A DNA stretch of 64,000 nt, from contig JAKOGI010002798.1 of assembly GCA_029747015.1 (NCBI GenBank), forward strand, positions 1 through 64,000, in the 5' to 3' direction. Numbering within the stretch: the stretch's first letter is position 1; each line of letters begins with the position of its first letter. The translations under genes were made by a program, and so were the position numbers. Below are positions 30,208 to 41,311 of this stretch, in pieces. The notes beneath the pieces were generated by a model. It did not search any database. It had not been told where the DNA came from and was given only the letters and a program-made list of their open reading frames with translations. Origin of the DNA: Carnegiea gigantea. Its lineage: Eukaryota; Streptophyta; Magnoliopsida; Caryophyllales; Cactaceae.

Positions 30208-31376
30208 TGATGTATATGTGGGGGTGGGTAAGTGAACCAAATCAACTCAAACTCAAACTAAACAAGAATCAACCAAAGAAAAGTGAATATGGTGGAAGAT
30301 AGTTTGAGATGGTTTGAAGAATAATAACAAAAAGAACAAGGATAAACAACACCTTGTAATTAAGATAATCCTTCACGGAGCCACTCAATGACTTGATCTT
30401 GGGCTAATTCTCTTGCCTTAACCAAGGAATCACTCCAATTGGAAAAGGAAGAGAACCTAGAACACCACTTGAATGAGCCAAATTCAAGATATAGAACTAG
30501 GAATTTTGAGACACAAATGAAAATCACTCTCAAAGGTGCTTGTATTACTTTGGAAATCTCTTACAATGCTGAATGATTAGCTTCACATGCCCCTCCCCTT
30601 TTATAGACACAGCAAAAGACAATCAAAAGACTCAAATAACTCCTAACAATTAAAAACTAGCTAATGAAAAGTCTAAGAAAAATTAAAAGACACATCATAA
30701 AAGGGGGTGGGGGAGGTTACAAGGAATATTCTAGGATTTTTGCAGCTAATTACATCAATCTAGAAGCATCTAAAACGTGCACAATATCAGCCACACAAAT
30801 ATATGTAACCTAAGACTCTTCATATTCCCAGCATTTATCCTTGCAACTGCCTCAACTTCAACAGAGCATAACTTCCAGAATACTCGGCCAAATCACGCGT
30901 TCTTGGGCTTGTTAGAAACCCTGGAAGTCTATTTTCCAGAATGGGCTCATTTGCTCAATTTGGATAAGCGGTTTGAAAGTTATGGCCCAAACAATGCACC
31001 TATCTTAGACTGGACTGGATCAACATAACGTATCTTTGAGTGATATTTTGCCCAATCAAATGACGTCCAAATTAAACAAACTTGGGCTTATTTGAAAGCT
31101 GAAATCTTAAAATTCAAACCCATGTGGAGCCTCAAGTTGTGGGTCCACTTGAGCTTGTCCAAAAGTGGTCACAAAAAAATCGGGTTCCGCAGGGATGAAT
31201 TCAGCGCCAAATTTCTAGCAAAGCTTAACCTCTTTTTGACCTCTTCATAGTGTCGTGAGTCTTTGAACTCCCTTAATAAGACCAAATAAGCACACTTCCA
31301 AGCATGATCTTCTTTGACCCTTTTCTTCTTTGAAATTGGTCTTGAATAAAAATGATGCATATGGAAATATGTATCA
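30208..31376 (-). repeat. Solo LTR I (B/F family), TSD GAAAG
   Basis: This is a single 1169-bp LTR of the F/B/Q family flanked by exact GAAAG (30203-30207 and 31377-31381) with no internal region. The U3 end reads TGATACATAT on the minus strand, one base off the family palindrome. A TATA box (sense TATAAAAGG) lies near 30598. It splits the 3' LTR of N. Confidence 0.93.
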
Positions 31377-31381
31377 GAAAG

Positions 31382-32194
31382 AGAGGATAATCAACTGTCT
31401 TCAACAGATAATCCAAGGGAACCACTCTTGTTGAGCACTAGGGAAATCTCCTTAGATCAATTAGGATATAGAATAATTGAGATGGGGAGACTTAGGACAC
31501 CACTAAAGTTGCCAAACTTGAGATATAGAACTAGGATTTTTGGAGGGTTGACTCAATACTCAAGTTTGTATTCAATTTAGCAAAAGATCCTTACAAATGG
31601 AAGAGAGGGGGTGTTTATAGGCCCTCCCCTCTCATACACTCAGCCAAGGCAGCTCATAAGCTGAGAATTACAAAATGACTGGGACTAAACCAGATTACAA
31701 GTTGCAAGTTTGACAAAACAAGAGATCTATTCTAGCTTTAACACCTCATTAGCTTAATAATCTGTAAATTGAGGAGTCAAGCTTACAACTAATCCTAGTA
31801 CATCAGCTTAGATTCTTGAGCGTGCAAGTTGCATAAGTGGGTCACCAAAAACAAGGGTGGACAGTCGGCCTTCCCTTTACCCGGGTAAAGGATTTCCTCC
31901 TCTACTTTAGCTAAATAAAACAAGCACAAGCTGGTCCCTTAACACAACTTTAGGGCCATGATTTGGTAAATATTTAGATGTCTTTTCATGCCCTAAAGTT
32001 TGACAGAATTTAGAACAAAGCAAGTCAACCAAACAGCCCACTTATTCGAACTGTGCTGGATTCTGCTCGACAGTGCACAGTTTCGGGCTTTGGCTTGGAT
32101 GGCCGACCAAATGGGCTCTAAATGCTTTACAAAAGGTCTTGTTGGAAAGCTAAGACTCTAAGCTTCAAGGAGGTGGAGTGTGTAGGAAATTTAC
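31382..32194 (-). repeat. 3' LTR of N, piece 2
   Basis: The minus-strand R/U3 region contains the conserved phrase CTAGTTCTATATCTC (sense) and a TATA-like TATAAACACC (sense) near 31614. It is interrupted on the right by H, whose TSD TTTAC begins at 32190. Confidence 0.7.
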
Positions 32195-32774
32195 TGATGG
32201 AAATCCCTCCATCCCTTTTGTTTTAAAAAGAATCAAATCAATTAGGTAAGCTCAATATGCTGGATTAAGGATGAATAAATCATCCAAGTTTTGTTTAAAC
32301 ATTGAAACTGCAGGGCAAGGGTTAATTCCAGCAGCTAACCCGCTTTTGTGTGCTTAATTCATCAAGCATCCTCAAGGTTTAAGTCTAATATTTTTCAATG
32401 GATTTGAAGTTCAAGAAGTCAGCTTTACAGAAAAACAAGTTTCATCCAATTTGAACTTCATTTGCCCATTCAAATTAGCAATTAAACCTAAGGTGTCCAA
32501 ACTGCCCAGCAGGACCAGATTATGCACGGTTTTGGTTACTTCATAACTCAAGCTATATGATGGTTTAAGTCTTGGATTTTTACCTTTTTGGAATCCCCAA
32601 TAAGTCCACTTTCAAGTCCAATTGGAATCATCCGATTTGGAATTCAATTGGTTGGTTAAATCAGCTCATTTTCAGTCCTATGCTGTTTTGGACCAGATTC
32701 TGCACGGTTCAAATATTCAGCCTATTTCAAGGGACAAATGACGTCCAAATGCTTTGATTCAAAAAGAAGGGTAA
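32195..32774 (+). repeat. 5' LTR of H, first part
   Basis: It starts TGATGGAAATCC and matches the start of the 3' LTR at 39462. It is broken after GGTAA by J. Confidence 0.9.
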
Positions 32775-34094
32775 TGATGCATATTTCCATATGCATCATT
32801 TTCATTCCTCAAGCTCAACTTCAAGGGAGGAAAAGGCCAAACAAGATCATACGTGGAAACACTTATATTTGGTCCCATTATTTGAGTTCCATGATACAAG
32901 ACACTTTGTGGAGTTTGTTTTGAACTTCAAAGTGCCTTATTCCAAGGGGTTTCCCAAATGGGGATCAAGACCATCATGCTCCTTGCCCGTAAACTCCACT
33001 ACTCCTATTAAGCTCGAGGAAGATCACAAGCAGCCAAAGAAGTCAAGGAGATTGCGCTTATGTTCAGCAAAGCCATGGAGTTTAACCCTCTTTTCATGCT
33101 TAGTTCGTCCATGCCGAGGCCCGATTTTGTATGTCTATTGCAGCAAGAAAAGATGGGTAATTCTCATGAAGTCCTCCACCTCATTCAAGCTTAAAGAGTT
33201 AGCTTTCTAATAAGACCAGCCACGCATCATTTGGAGTCCATTTGGTTGGTTATCTTTGGCCCACATCATAAAGTGCTGAAATGCAGTCCAGTTCTGAGCA
33301 GTCTGCACTCTTCAGCCCATAACTTTTAAACGGACGGTCCAAATATAGTGAAACCACTTCCATTGGAAACTAGACTCTTCAGGCTTTTCAGAGAATCAAG
33401 AATCATTCAATTTGGATCACAAATCAGAGAGTTATGGTCCCAATGAATCTGGCCCTGCTGTAGGTGTAAACGCGTTTATGAGCTGAATGTGTATACATGA
33501 ACCATCACGTCTTTTGGTTTGCTCAAGCTGCGTTTTTCCCTTTCTTCCAAGGCTGAAACGTGACCTTTTCAAGTCTCTCAAGTGGATAGTTGATAGGTTG
33601 TCATTTAAGTAGATAAATGGCCATGTGTATGTTGTGTCTTTTCGGTTTTCTAGTCTTTTAGGTTACATTTCAGTTTCGTGTCTTTTTGTTTTCTATCTAG
33701 TAATGAGTCTTTATGTGTTTGAGTCTTTTCATGTGTAAGGCCAGCCTATAAAAGGCCATAGTTCACGTTGTGTTAATCAAGCATTCATCAAATGAAAAGC
33801 AAAGTTCAGAATTGAGTTGCATACTCTCTTCTTTCAAAAATCCCTAGTTCTATATCTTGAGAATTGGCCCTCTCAGGTGGTGTTCTAGGTCCCTTCCCTC
33901 ATCTAGGTGGTGATTAACTTCTGTATCCTAGATTGAGTTAGGGGATTGCCCAAGTTATTTGGCTTGAGTGGCTCCAATTGGATTATCTCTAGTCAAATAC
34001 TTGAACTATCCTTTTCTCATTTTTACTTTGTTCTCACCCCTCAAAAAACCAAAAACACATCTTGTCTTGGTCATTTGTGCTCGCTTATACATCA
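32775..34094 (+). repeat. J LTR 1 (direct)
   Basis: It is 1320 bp, with start palindrome arms TGATGCATAT/ATATGCATCA and end TATACATCA. It has an open frame of about 140 codons from near its start (to 33210), a TATA box TATAAAA at 33747-33753, and an R/U5 stem-loop ATCTAGG/CCTAGAT at 33901-33933. Confidence 0.93.
33901..33933 (+). promoter_or_regulatory. Covarying stem-loop in R/U5 of J
   Basis: A perfect 7-bp stem ATCTAGG/CCTAGAT encloses a 19-base loop containing TGGTGATT and CTGTAT, a longer version of the loop in D, H, A and M. Confidence 0.65.
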
Positions 34095-34096
34095 AT

Positions 34097-34109
34097 TGGT
34101 ATCAGAGCC
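34097..34109 (+). promoter_or_regulatory. Primer-binding site of J
   Basis: TGGTATCAGAGCC lies two bases after LTR 1 and is intact. Confidence 0.9.
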
Positions 34110-34183
34110 TAGGTTGCCCACTTGACAAAGCTTCCAAACCCAAACACATCCACAAATTAGCCCTATACACATCTGGTGCTACC

Positions 34184-35062
34184 ATGAGTTCTAGGATGAG
34201 CATTAAAAGGTGTTCTAAGTGTCAAGGCTTTGGTCATGCACTCTCGGACTGCCCCAACAAGGAATTCATCACCTTGACCGAATGGGAAGCAGCCATGAAG
34301 GAAGAAAAAGAAGTTAGCTATCCATTTGTCTTAACTGGAGAAGGCCATTATCAAGAAAATAGTGACGTTAACTTTGATCTACCTCCCATCTTTGATGCCT
34401 ATGATGAAGTAGATAATGAGATAAATTGGAGCCTACCTCCAAGATTTGATGAGCATGAACCTAGCCCCATTCAACCTTCCCAAACCCCCAAACCACAAAA
34501 AGCCTTACAAAAGATGCCTTATGAATTTTTCCCTCAAAGAACCACATTCCATAAATATGCCCTCTTGTATGAGAAGAATAAAGAACTCTTGAGTTTGAGG
34601 ACAAACTCCAAACCACCCGGGGAGTATGATGCATATTTCCATATGCATCATTTTCATTCCTCAAGCTCAACTTCAAGGGAGGAAAAGGCCAAACAAGATC
34701 ATACGTGGAAACACTTATATTTGGTCCCATTATTTGAGTTCCATGATACAAGACACTTTGTGGAGTTTGTTTTGAACTTCAAAGTGCCTTATTCCAAGGG
34801 GTTTCCCAAATGGGGATCAAGACCATCATGCTCCTTGCCCGTAAACTCCACTACTCCTATTAAGCTCGAGGAAGATCACAAGCAGCCAAAGAAGTCAAGG
34901 AGATTGCGCTTATGTTCAGCAAAGCTATGGAGTTTAACCCTCTTTTCATGCTTAGTTCGTCCATGCCGAGGCCCGATTTTGTATGTCTATTGCAGCAAGA
35001 AAAGATGGGTAATTCTCATGAAGTCCTTCACCTCATTCAAGCTTAAAGAGTTAGCTTTCTAA
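34184..35062 (+). CDS. gag: J minimal gag-like protein, 292 aa; half is LTR-encoded
   Basis: It starts MSSRMSIKRC and reaches the knuckle CSKCQGFGHALSDC within residues 10-23, so the capsid part is missing. An acidic middle (DLPPIFDAYDEVDNE, SLPPRFDEHE) faintly resembles the middle domain of F. The tail LSLRTNSKPPGEYDA crosses the polypurine tract, and about 145 residues are encoded by the LTR (HMHHFHSS, DHTWKHLYLV, EFHDTRHFVE). The frame is intact. I chose the first ATG after the PBS. What a knuckle without capsid does is unknown; RNA binding is the plausible guess. Confidence 0.75.
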   Translation: MSSRMSIKRCSKCQGFGHALSDCPNKEFITLTEWEAAMKEEKEVSYPFVLTGEGHYQENSDVNFDLPPIFDAYDEVDNEINWSLPPRFDEHEPSPIQPSQTPKPQKALQKMPYEFFPQRTTFHKYALLYEKNKELLSLRTNSKPPGEYDAYFHMHHFHSSSSTSREEKAKQDHTWKHLYLVPLFEFHDTRHFVEFVLNFKVPYSKGFPKWGSRPSCSLPVNSTTPIKLEEDHKQPKKSRRLRLCSAKLWSLTLFSCLVRPCRGPILYVYCSKKRWVILMKSFTSFKLKELAF

Positions 35063-35945
35063 TAAGACCAGCCACGCATCATTTGGAGTCCATTTGGTTG
35101 GTTATCTTTGGCCCACATCATAAAATGCTGAAATGCAGTCCAGTTCTGAGCAGTCTGCACTTTTCAGCCCATAACTTTTAAACGGACGGTCCAAATATAG
35201 TGAAACCACTTCCATTGGAAACTAGACTCTTCAGGCTTTTCATAGAATCAAGAATCATTCAATTTGGATCACAAATCAGGGAGTTATGGTCTAATGAATC
35301 TGGCCCTGCTGTAGGTGTAAACGCGTTTATGAGCTGAATGTGCATACATGAACCATCACGTCTTTTGGTTTGCTCAAGCTGCGTTTTTCCCTTTCTTCCA
35401 AGGCTGAAACATGACCTTTTCAAGTCTCTCAAGTGGATAGTTGATAGGTTGTCATTTAAGTAGATAAATGGCCATGTTTATGTTGTGTCTTTTCGGTTTT
35501 CTAGTCTTTTAGGTTACATTTCAGTTTCGTGTCTTTTTGTTTTCTATCTAGTACTGAGTCTTTATGTGTTTGAGTCTTTTCATGTGTAAGGCCAGCCTAT
35601 AAAAGGCCATAGTTCACGTTGTGTTAATCAAGCATTCATCAAATGAAAAGCAAAGTTCAGAAATGAGTTGCATACTCTCTTCTTTCAAAAATCCCTAGTT
35701 CTATATCTTGAGAATTGGCCCTCTCAGGTGGTGTTCTAGGTCCCTTCCCTCATCTAGGTGGTGATTAACTTCTGTATCCCAGATTGAGTTAGGGGATTGC
35801 CCAAGTTATTTGGCTTGAGTGGCTCCAATTGGATTATCTCTAGTCAAGTACTTGAACTATCCTTTTCTCATTTTTACTTTGTTCTCACCCCTCAAAAAAC
35901 CAAAAACACATCTTGTCTTGGTCATTTGTGCTCGCTTATACATCA
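34627..35945 (+). repeat. J LTR 2 (direct)
   Basis: It is 1319 bp, nearly identical to LTR 1, and preceded by the polypurine tract CCCGGGGAGTA and the box TTTGAGGACAAACTC. It ends TATACATCA. Confidence 0.93.
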
Positions 35946-35951
35946 TTTGGT

Positions 35952-37257
35952 GAGCACAAATGACCAAGACAAGATGTGTTTTTGGTTTTTTGAGGGGTGA
36001 GAACAAAGTAAAAATGAGAAAAGGATAGTTCAAGTATTTGACTAGAGATAATCTAATTGGAGCCACTCAAGCCAAATAACTTGGGCAATCCCCTAACTCA
36101 ATCTAGGATACAGAAGTTAATCACCACCTAGATGAGGGAAGGGACCTAGAACACCACCTGAGAGGGCCAATTCTCAAGATATAGAACTAGGGATTTTTGA
36201 AAGAAGAGAGTATGCAACTCAATTCTGAACTTTGCTTTTCATTTGATGAATGCTTGATTAACACAACGTGAACTATGGCCTTTTATAGGCTGGCCTTACA
36301 CATGAAAAGACTCAAACACATAAAGACACAGTACTAGATAGAAAACAAAAAGACACGAAACTGAAATGTAACCTAAAAGACTAGAAAACCGAAAAGACAC
36401 AACATACACATGGCCATTTATCTACTTAAATGACAACCTATCAACTATCCACTTGAGAGACTTGAAAGGTCACGTTTCAGCCTTGGAAGAAAGGGAAAAA
36501 CGCAGCTTGAGCAAACCAAAAGACGTGATGGTTCATGTATGCACATTCAGCTCATAAACGCGTTTACACCTACAGTAGGGCCAGATTCATTAGACCATAA
36601 CTCCCTGATTTGTGATCCAAATTGAATGATTCTTGATTCTCTGAAAAGCCTGAAGAGTCTAGTTTCCAATGGAAGTGGTTTCACTATATTTGGACTGTCC
36701 GTTTAAAAGTTATTGGCTGAAGAGTGCAGACTGCTTAGAACTGGACTGCATTTCAGCACTTTATGATGTGGGCTAAAGATAACCAACCAAATGGACTCCA
36801 AATGATGCGTGGCCGGTCTTATTAGAAAGCTAACTCTTTAAGCTTGAATGAGGTGAAGGACTTCATGAGAATTACCCATCTTTTCTTGCTGCAATAGACA
36901 TACAAAATCGGGCCTCGGCATGGACGAACTAAGCATGAAAAGAGGGTTAAACTCCATGGCTTTGCTGAACATAAGCGCAATCTCCTTGACTTCTGTGGCT
37001 TCTTGTGATCTTCCTCGAGCTTAATAGGAGTAGTGGAGTTTATGGGCAAGGAGCATGATGGTCTTGATCCCCATTTGGGAAACCCCTTGGAATAAGGCAC
37101 TTTGAAGTTCAAAGCAAACTCCACAAAGTGTCTTGTATCATGGAACTCAAATAATGGGACCAAATATAAGTGTTTCCACGTATGATCTTGTTTGGCCTTT
37201 TCCTCCCCTGAAGTTGAGCTTGAGGAATGAAAATGATGCATATGGAAATATGCATCA
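35952..37257 (-). repeat. J LTR 3 (inverted)
   Basis: This is a near-identical reverse copy of the J LTR, missing about 12 bases at its U5 tip. With LTR 2 it forms an inverted repeat with arms of about 1.3 kb and a loop of only about 18 bases. The LTR open frame (37255-36822, minus) is kept. Confidence 0.93.
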
Positions 37258-37262
37258 GGTAA

Positions 37263-38344
37263 ACTAGACATCTTACGGTTTCCTTCCATGTAAAGAAAGC
37301 TCAAATTGCTCAGCATTTTAGGTGTCAACCACGAAGCACAAGACAAGGCAGAAACCGGCACCTAGACACCCGGTTACTTAGCTAGGTGGTTTTCCCTCCT
37401 AGATGGGTTTGCTAGAGGTGTGTGCTTGCCTACTTGGTCATCTTGAGCTGCTTGGTAAGCTGCCACTCAGCCACATAGGAGTGAGACACGTGGAAGCAAG
37501 AAGAAGGCGACACTTGGCAAGCTATGAACCAGGCCACACTCACTCTACATGGCAGCCATGCATTCATCAACCTTTTGAGGTGGCAGCCGTGTGAAACTTA
37601 CCTCTCTTGAAGGGAAAATGAGTCAACAAGGTTTCTTAATGCTTAGGAAAGAGTTTAAGAAGGCAAACTTGTATTTTGTAGCTTAAACTTTCAGCTTATA
37701 CTTGTTTAAGCTCTAACCGTGTACTAATTAGCTTAGGTTAGCTTAATGACTTTCCTAGCTTAGAAGGAAAGCTCCTTTTGTGTATTTTGAAGGCTATATA
37801 AGAGCCTTAGTTGTTCATTGTGTAAGATATACTTGAATTTCGAATTGAGAGAATAGACTTTGTGTCTTTGAGTTTCCTTTAAACACTTAACTTGCTTATC
37901 CTTAATTAGGCCGATTAAGGTGGTGTCCAAGTAAAGTCTTAACTCTTAATTAGGTGGTGTTTCTGTATCCTAATTAAAGTTAAGGGCCCTAAACTCAAAC
38001 TTAGTGGTGTTTCTGTATCTAAGTGAGGGTTTAGAACTATCCATCTACCTTATTTATCTCACGGGTTCCTTGTTAACTTTGCTAAATTTCAGTTCACACA
38101 CCGTGTACTTTGCATTTTACTTTGAGTTTACAATTAATCCCTTGAAGATACATCAAGTTCCTTTTCCTTTTCCCATTTAGAATCCCTTGATTCTAAATCC
38201 CATCCCTTCCTCACGTTGTTGCTGCCTCACAAACAGCCCCTAACGTGCCACTTTCCTTGGTTTTTTCCTTGATTGTATTCTTCCTTGGTTTTAAGCTTTC
38301 ACTCTTAATTTGAGTTTTGGCTTGAACCCTCGGCAGGTACATCA
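37263..38344 (+). repeat. 5' LTR of H, second part
   Basis: It continues the H LTR after the GGTAA repeat and ends GGTACATCA. The TATA box TATATAAG is at 37795-37802. Hairpins lie at 37900-37920, 37946-37977 and 37999-38024. Confidence 0.92.
37900..38024 (+). promoter_or_regulatory. Three-hairpin R/U5 block of H
   Basis: Hairpin 0 is CCTTAAT/ATTAAGG (37900-37920). Hairpin 1 is TTAATTAGG/CCTAATTAA (37946-37977), and hairpin 2 is ACTTAG/CTAAGT (37999-38024). The last two share the 14-base loop TGGTGTTTCTGTAT. All stems are perfect. The block repeats in the 3' LTR (40721-40799 for hairpins 1 and 2). Confidence 0.78.
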
Positions 38345-38348
38345 TTTT

Positions 38349-38360
38349 TGGTATCAGAGC
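38349..38360 (+). promoter_or_regulatory. Primer-binding site of H
   Basis: TGGTATCAGAGC lies four bases after the LTR and is intact. Confidence 0.9.
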
Positions 38361-38466
38361 AAGTTCAGATCCTTGCCTGAACCCCACGCTCCCAAATTAA
38401 ATCCAAACACAAACAGCCTACTTACATTTCAAATCAGCCCACAAAGAACCCTAGGCCTCGTCCTTC

Positions 38467-39423
38467 ACGCCATCTTCAATGAGCTTGGAGAAAGAACTAG
38501 CTTTTATTGATATTGGATATGCTTGCTTTGCAATTCCAAAATTTCGTGGCGAAAAGGAAGAGTTCACATGTTGGTTATCTAAGGTGGAACGAGTTTTTAC
38601 TTGTTGTATCCTTAGTGACCAAGAGAAGTTCAATGTGGTTATTTCAAGATTGAGAGATTGTGCACTTCAGTGGTGGAATAAGTACAAGTTTGAGCGAAAA
38701 AAGAAAGGAAAAGAGAAGGTGAGAACTTGGAAGAAATTAAGTAGTAAGTTGAAGGATTCCTTTCGTCCATCCACTTACACGCCCATGAAAAAAAAAATCT
38801 CCATTAAGCTCATAAGTTCATTCCCTTCCACTCCGTAAAAAAGCCCAACTCCACCAAAGAACCCTTTCCCACCACCCACACAAAGACCCCTTCCTAAAGG
38901 AGCTCGAAAATGTTTTAAGTGCCAAGGATTGGGTCACTTAGCATCCGAATGTCCCAACCTAAGAAATGTCACCCTAGCTGAATGGAAGGCCATAGAAGAG
39001 GTTCAATCAGAAGAGAAAGTTGAAGGCCATGATGGAGATGATCTTAAAGAAGTCATGGTAGAAGCTGATGAAGGCTCCATGCTCCCCCTGGACACCCACC
39101 ATCCACCTAGAAGCCATGAGCATCTCGGCCTTCCCACCACTTTTCATGAACCACCATCCTTTTTTTCCACTCCACCCACATCCAAAACACTCAAATACAA
39201 TTTCTGTCAACCCATTTCAGAACCTTTACTTAATGCTCCTAATTCTGAATTAAGAGTACTTAAGGTAGTGGTTCAAAGCAAAATCAAAGAGTCCCCTACA
39301 TCCACCATTCAAACCAGTAAGGGGAAAGGAAAGAAGAGAGTCTCTAAGTTCAAAAGAGACTTGTTTTTATGGTTGATTTTATTTCAGCCAGAAATGAAGA
39401 AAGAAGAGGAGTTCTTTACCTAA
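38467..39423 (+). pseudogene. gag: H gag-like protein (start codon lost, one nonsense codon)
   Basis: The family start ATG is ACG at 38467. The next in-frame ATG is at 38479 (MSLEKELAFIDIGY). The capsid-like part matches D closely. TAA at 38836-38838 replaces a Gln codon, and the same frame then continues to 39423 with the knuckle CFKCQGLGHLASEC and an acidic stretch. The frame ends before the LTR, unlike F and J. Confidence 0.82.
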
Positions 39424-39461
39424 TATGATTTGAGGGCAAATCATTTTTAACAAGGGGAGTA

Positions 39462-41117
39462 TGATGGAAATCCCTCCATCCCTTTTGTTTTAAAAAGAAT
39501 CAAATCAATTAGGTAAGCTCAATATGCTGGATTAAGGATGAATAAATCATCCAAGTTTTGTCTAAACATTGAAACTGCAGGGCAAGGGTTAATTCCAGCA
39601 GCTAACCTGTTTTTGTGTGCTTAATTACTCAAACATACTAAGGTTTAAGTCTAATGTTTTTTGATGGATTTGAAGTTCAAGATGTTAGCTTTCCAACAAA
39701 TTAAGTTTCATCCAATTTGGACTTCATTTGGTCGTTCAAATCAGCAATTAAACCCAAGGTGTCAAAACTGCCCAGCAGGACCAGAATAAGCACGGTATTG
39801 ATTAATTCATAACTTAAGCTATATGATGGCTTAAGTCTTCATTTATACATTTTTGGAATCCCCAAGATCTCTACTTTCAAGTCCAATTGGAATCATCTGA
39901 TTTAGAATTCACTGGTCGGTTAAATCAACTCATTTTCAGTCCTATGCTGTTTTGGACCAGATTCTGCACGGTTCGAATATTCAGCCTATTTCAAGGGACA
40001 AATGACGTCCAAATGCTTTGATTCAAAAAGAAGGGTAAACTAGACATCTTACGGTTTCCTTCCATGTAAAGAAAGCTCAAATTACTCAGCATTTGAGGTG
40101 TCAACCACGAAGCACAAGATAAGGCAGAAACCGGCACCTAGACACCTGGTTACTTAGCTAGGTGGTTTTCCCTCCTAGATGGGTTTGCTAGAGGTGTGTG
40201 CTTGCCTACTTGGTCATCTTCAGCTGCTTGGTAAGCTGCTACTCAGCCACATAGGAGTGAGACACGTGGAAGCAAGAAGAAGGCGACACTTGGCAAGGTA
40301 TGAACTGGCCACACTCACTCTACATGGCAGCCATGCATTCATCAACCTTTTGAGGTGGCAGCCGTGTGAAACTTACCTCTCTTGAAGGGAAATTGAGTCA
40401 ACAAGGTTTCTTAATGCTTAGGAAAGAGTTTAAGAAGGAAATCTTGTGTTTTATAGCTTAAACTTTCAGCTTATACTTGTTTAAGCTCTAACCGTGTACT
40501 AATTAGCTTAGGTTAGCTTAATGACTTTACTAGCTTAGAAGGAAAGCTCCTTTTGTGTATTTTGAAGGCTATATAAGAGCCTTAGTTGTTCATTGTGTAA
40601 TATATACTTGAATTTCGAATTGAGAGAAGAGACTTTGTGTCTTTGAGTTTCCTTTAAACACTTAACTTGCTTATCCTTAATTAGGCCGATTAAGGTGGTG
40701 TCCAAGTAAAGTCTTAACTCTTAATTAGGTGGTGTTTCTGTATCCTAATTAAAGTTAAGGGCCCTAAACTCAAACTTAGTGGTGTTTCTGTATCTAAGTG
40801 AGGATTTAGAACTATCCATCTACCTTGTTTATCTCTCGGGTTCCTTGTTAACTTTGCTGAATTTCAGTTCACAAACCGTGTACTTTGCATTCTGGTTTGA
40901 GTTTACAATTAATCCCTTGAAGATACATCAAGTTCCTTTTCCTTTTCCCATTTAGAATCCCTTGATTCTAATTCCCATCCCTACCTCACGTTGTTGCTGC
41001 CTCACAAACAGCCCCTAACGTGCCACTTTCCTTGGTTTTTTCCTTGATTGTATTCTTCCTTGGTTTTAAGCTTTCACTCTTAATTTGAGTTTTGGCTTGA
41101 GCCCTCAGCAGGTATCA
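39462..41117 (+). repeat. 3' LTR of H
   Basis: It is 1656 bp, starts TGATGGAAATCC after CAACAAGGGGAGTA-type purines, and ends GGTATCA (two bases shorter than the 5' copy). The TATA box is at 40570-40577. The twin stem-loops are at 40721-40752 and 40774-40799. Confidence 0.92.
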
Positions 41118-41122
41118 TTTAC

Positions 41123-41311
41123 CCTTCTAGGTTTTGTTCCAATACGGATACAAATCTGAGCCAATTTTTAGATGAACTGGCTCGTTCACTGTCCATTTCG
41201 GTCAGGTGGTTTCTAACCATTGTATGGACTTCCCTTACCTTCTTGGGCTCCATAACTTATGTTGGCCCATTAGGGAGGGTTTCTAAAGGTTTACTTGGAT
41301 CATCCCCATCA
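41123..41311 (-). repeat. 3' LTR of N, piece 3 (U3 start)
   Basis: The sense start is TGATGGGGATG at 41311, directly after the polypurine tract CCCGGGGAGTA of N. It completes the LTR of about 1.07 kb broken by I and H. Confidence 0.8.

Larger units (their letters stand above)
32775..37257 (+). mobile_element. Element J: LTR-gag-LTR plus inverted LTR, TSD GGTAA around the whole
   Basis: J is two direct LTRs (32775-34094 and 34627-35945) around a 532-bp internal region, followed by a third, inverted LTR (35952-37257). GGTAA flanks the complete array at 32770-32774 and 37258-37262. Both outer ends are therefore U3 ends. The inverted copy lacks about 12 bases of its U5 tip, and TTTGGT, resembling the start of a PBS, sits at the junction. 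Confidence 0.92.
32195..41117 (+). mobile_element. Element H: gag-only retrotransposon, TSD TTTAC, 5' LTR split by J
   Basis: TTTAC lies at 32190-32194 and 41118-41122. The 5' LTR is 32195-32774 plus 37263-38344, the internal region is 38345-39461, and the 3' LTR is 39462-41117. Without J it is about 4.4 kb. It carries a gag-like frame and no enzymes. It is inserted in the 3' LTR of N. Confidence 0.93.
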
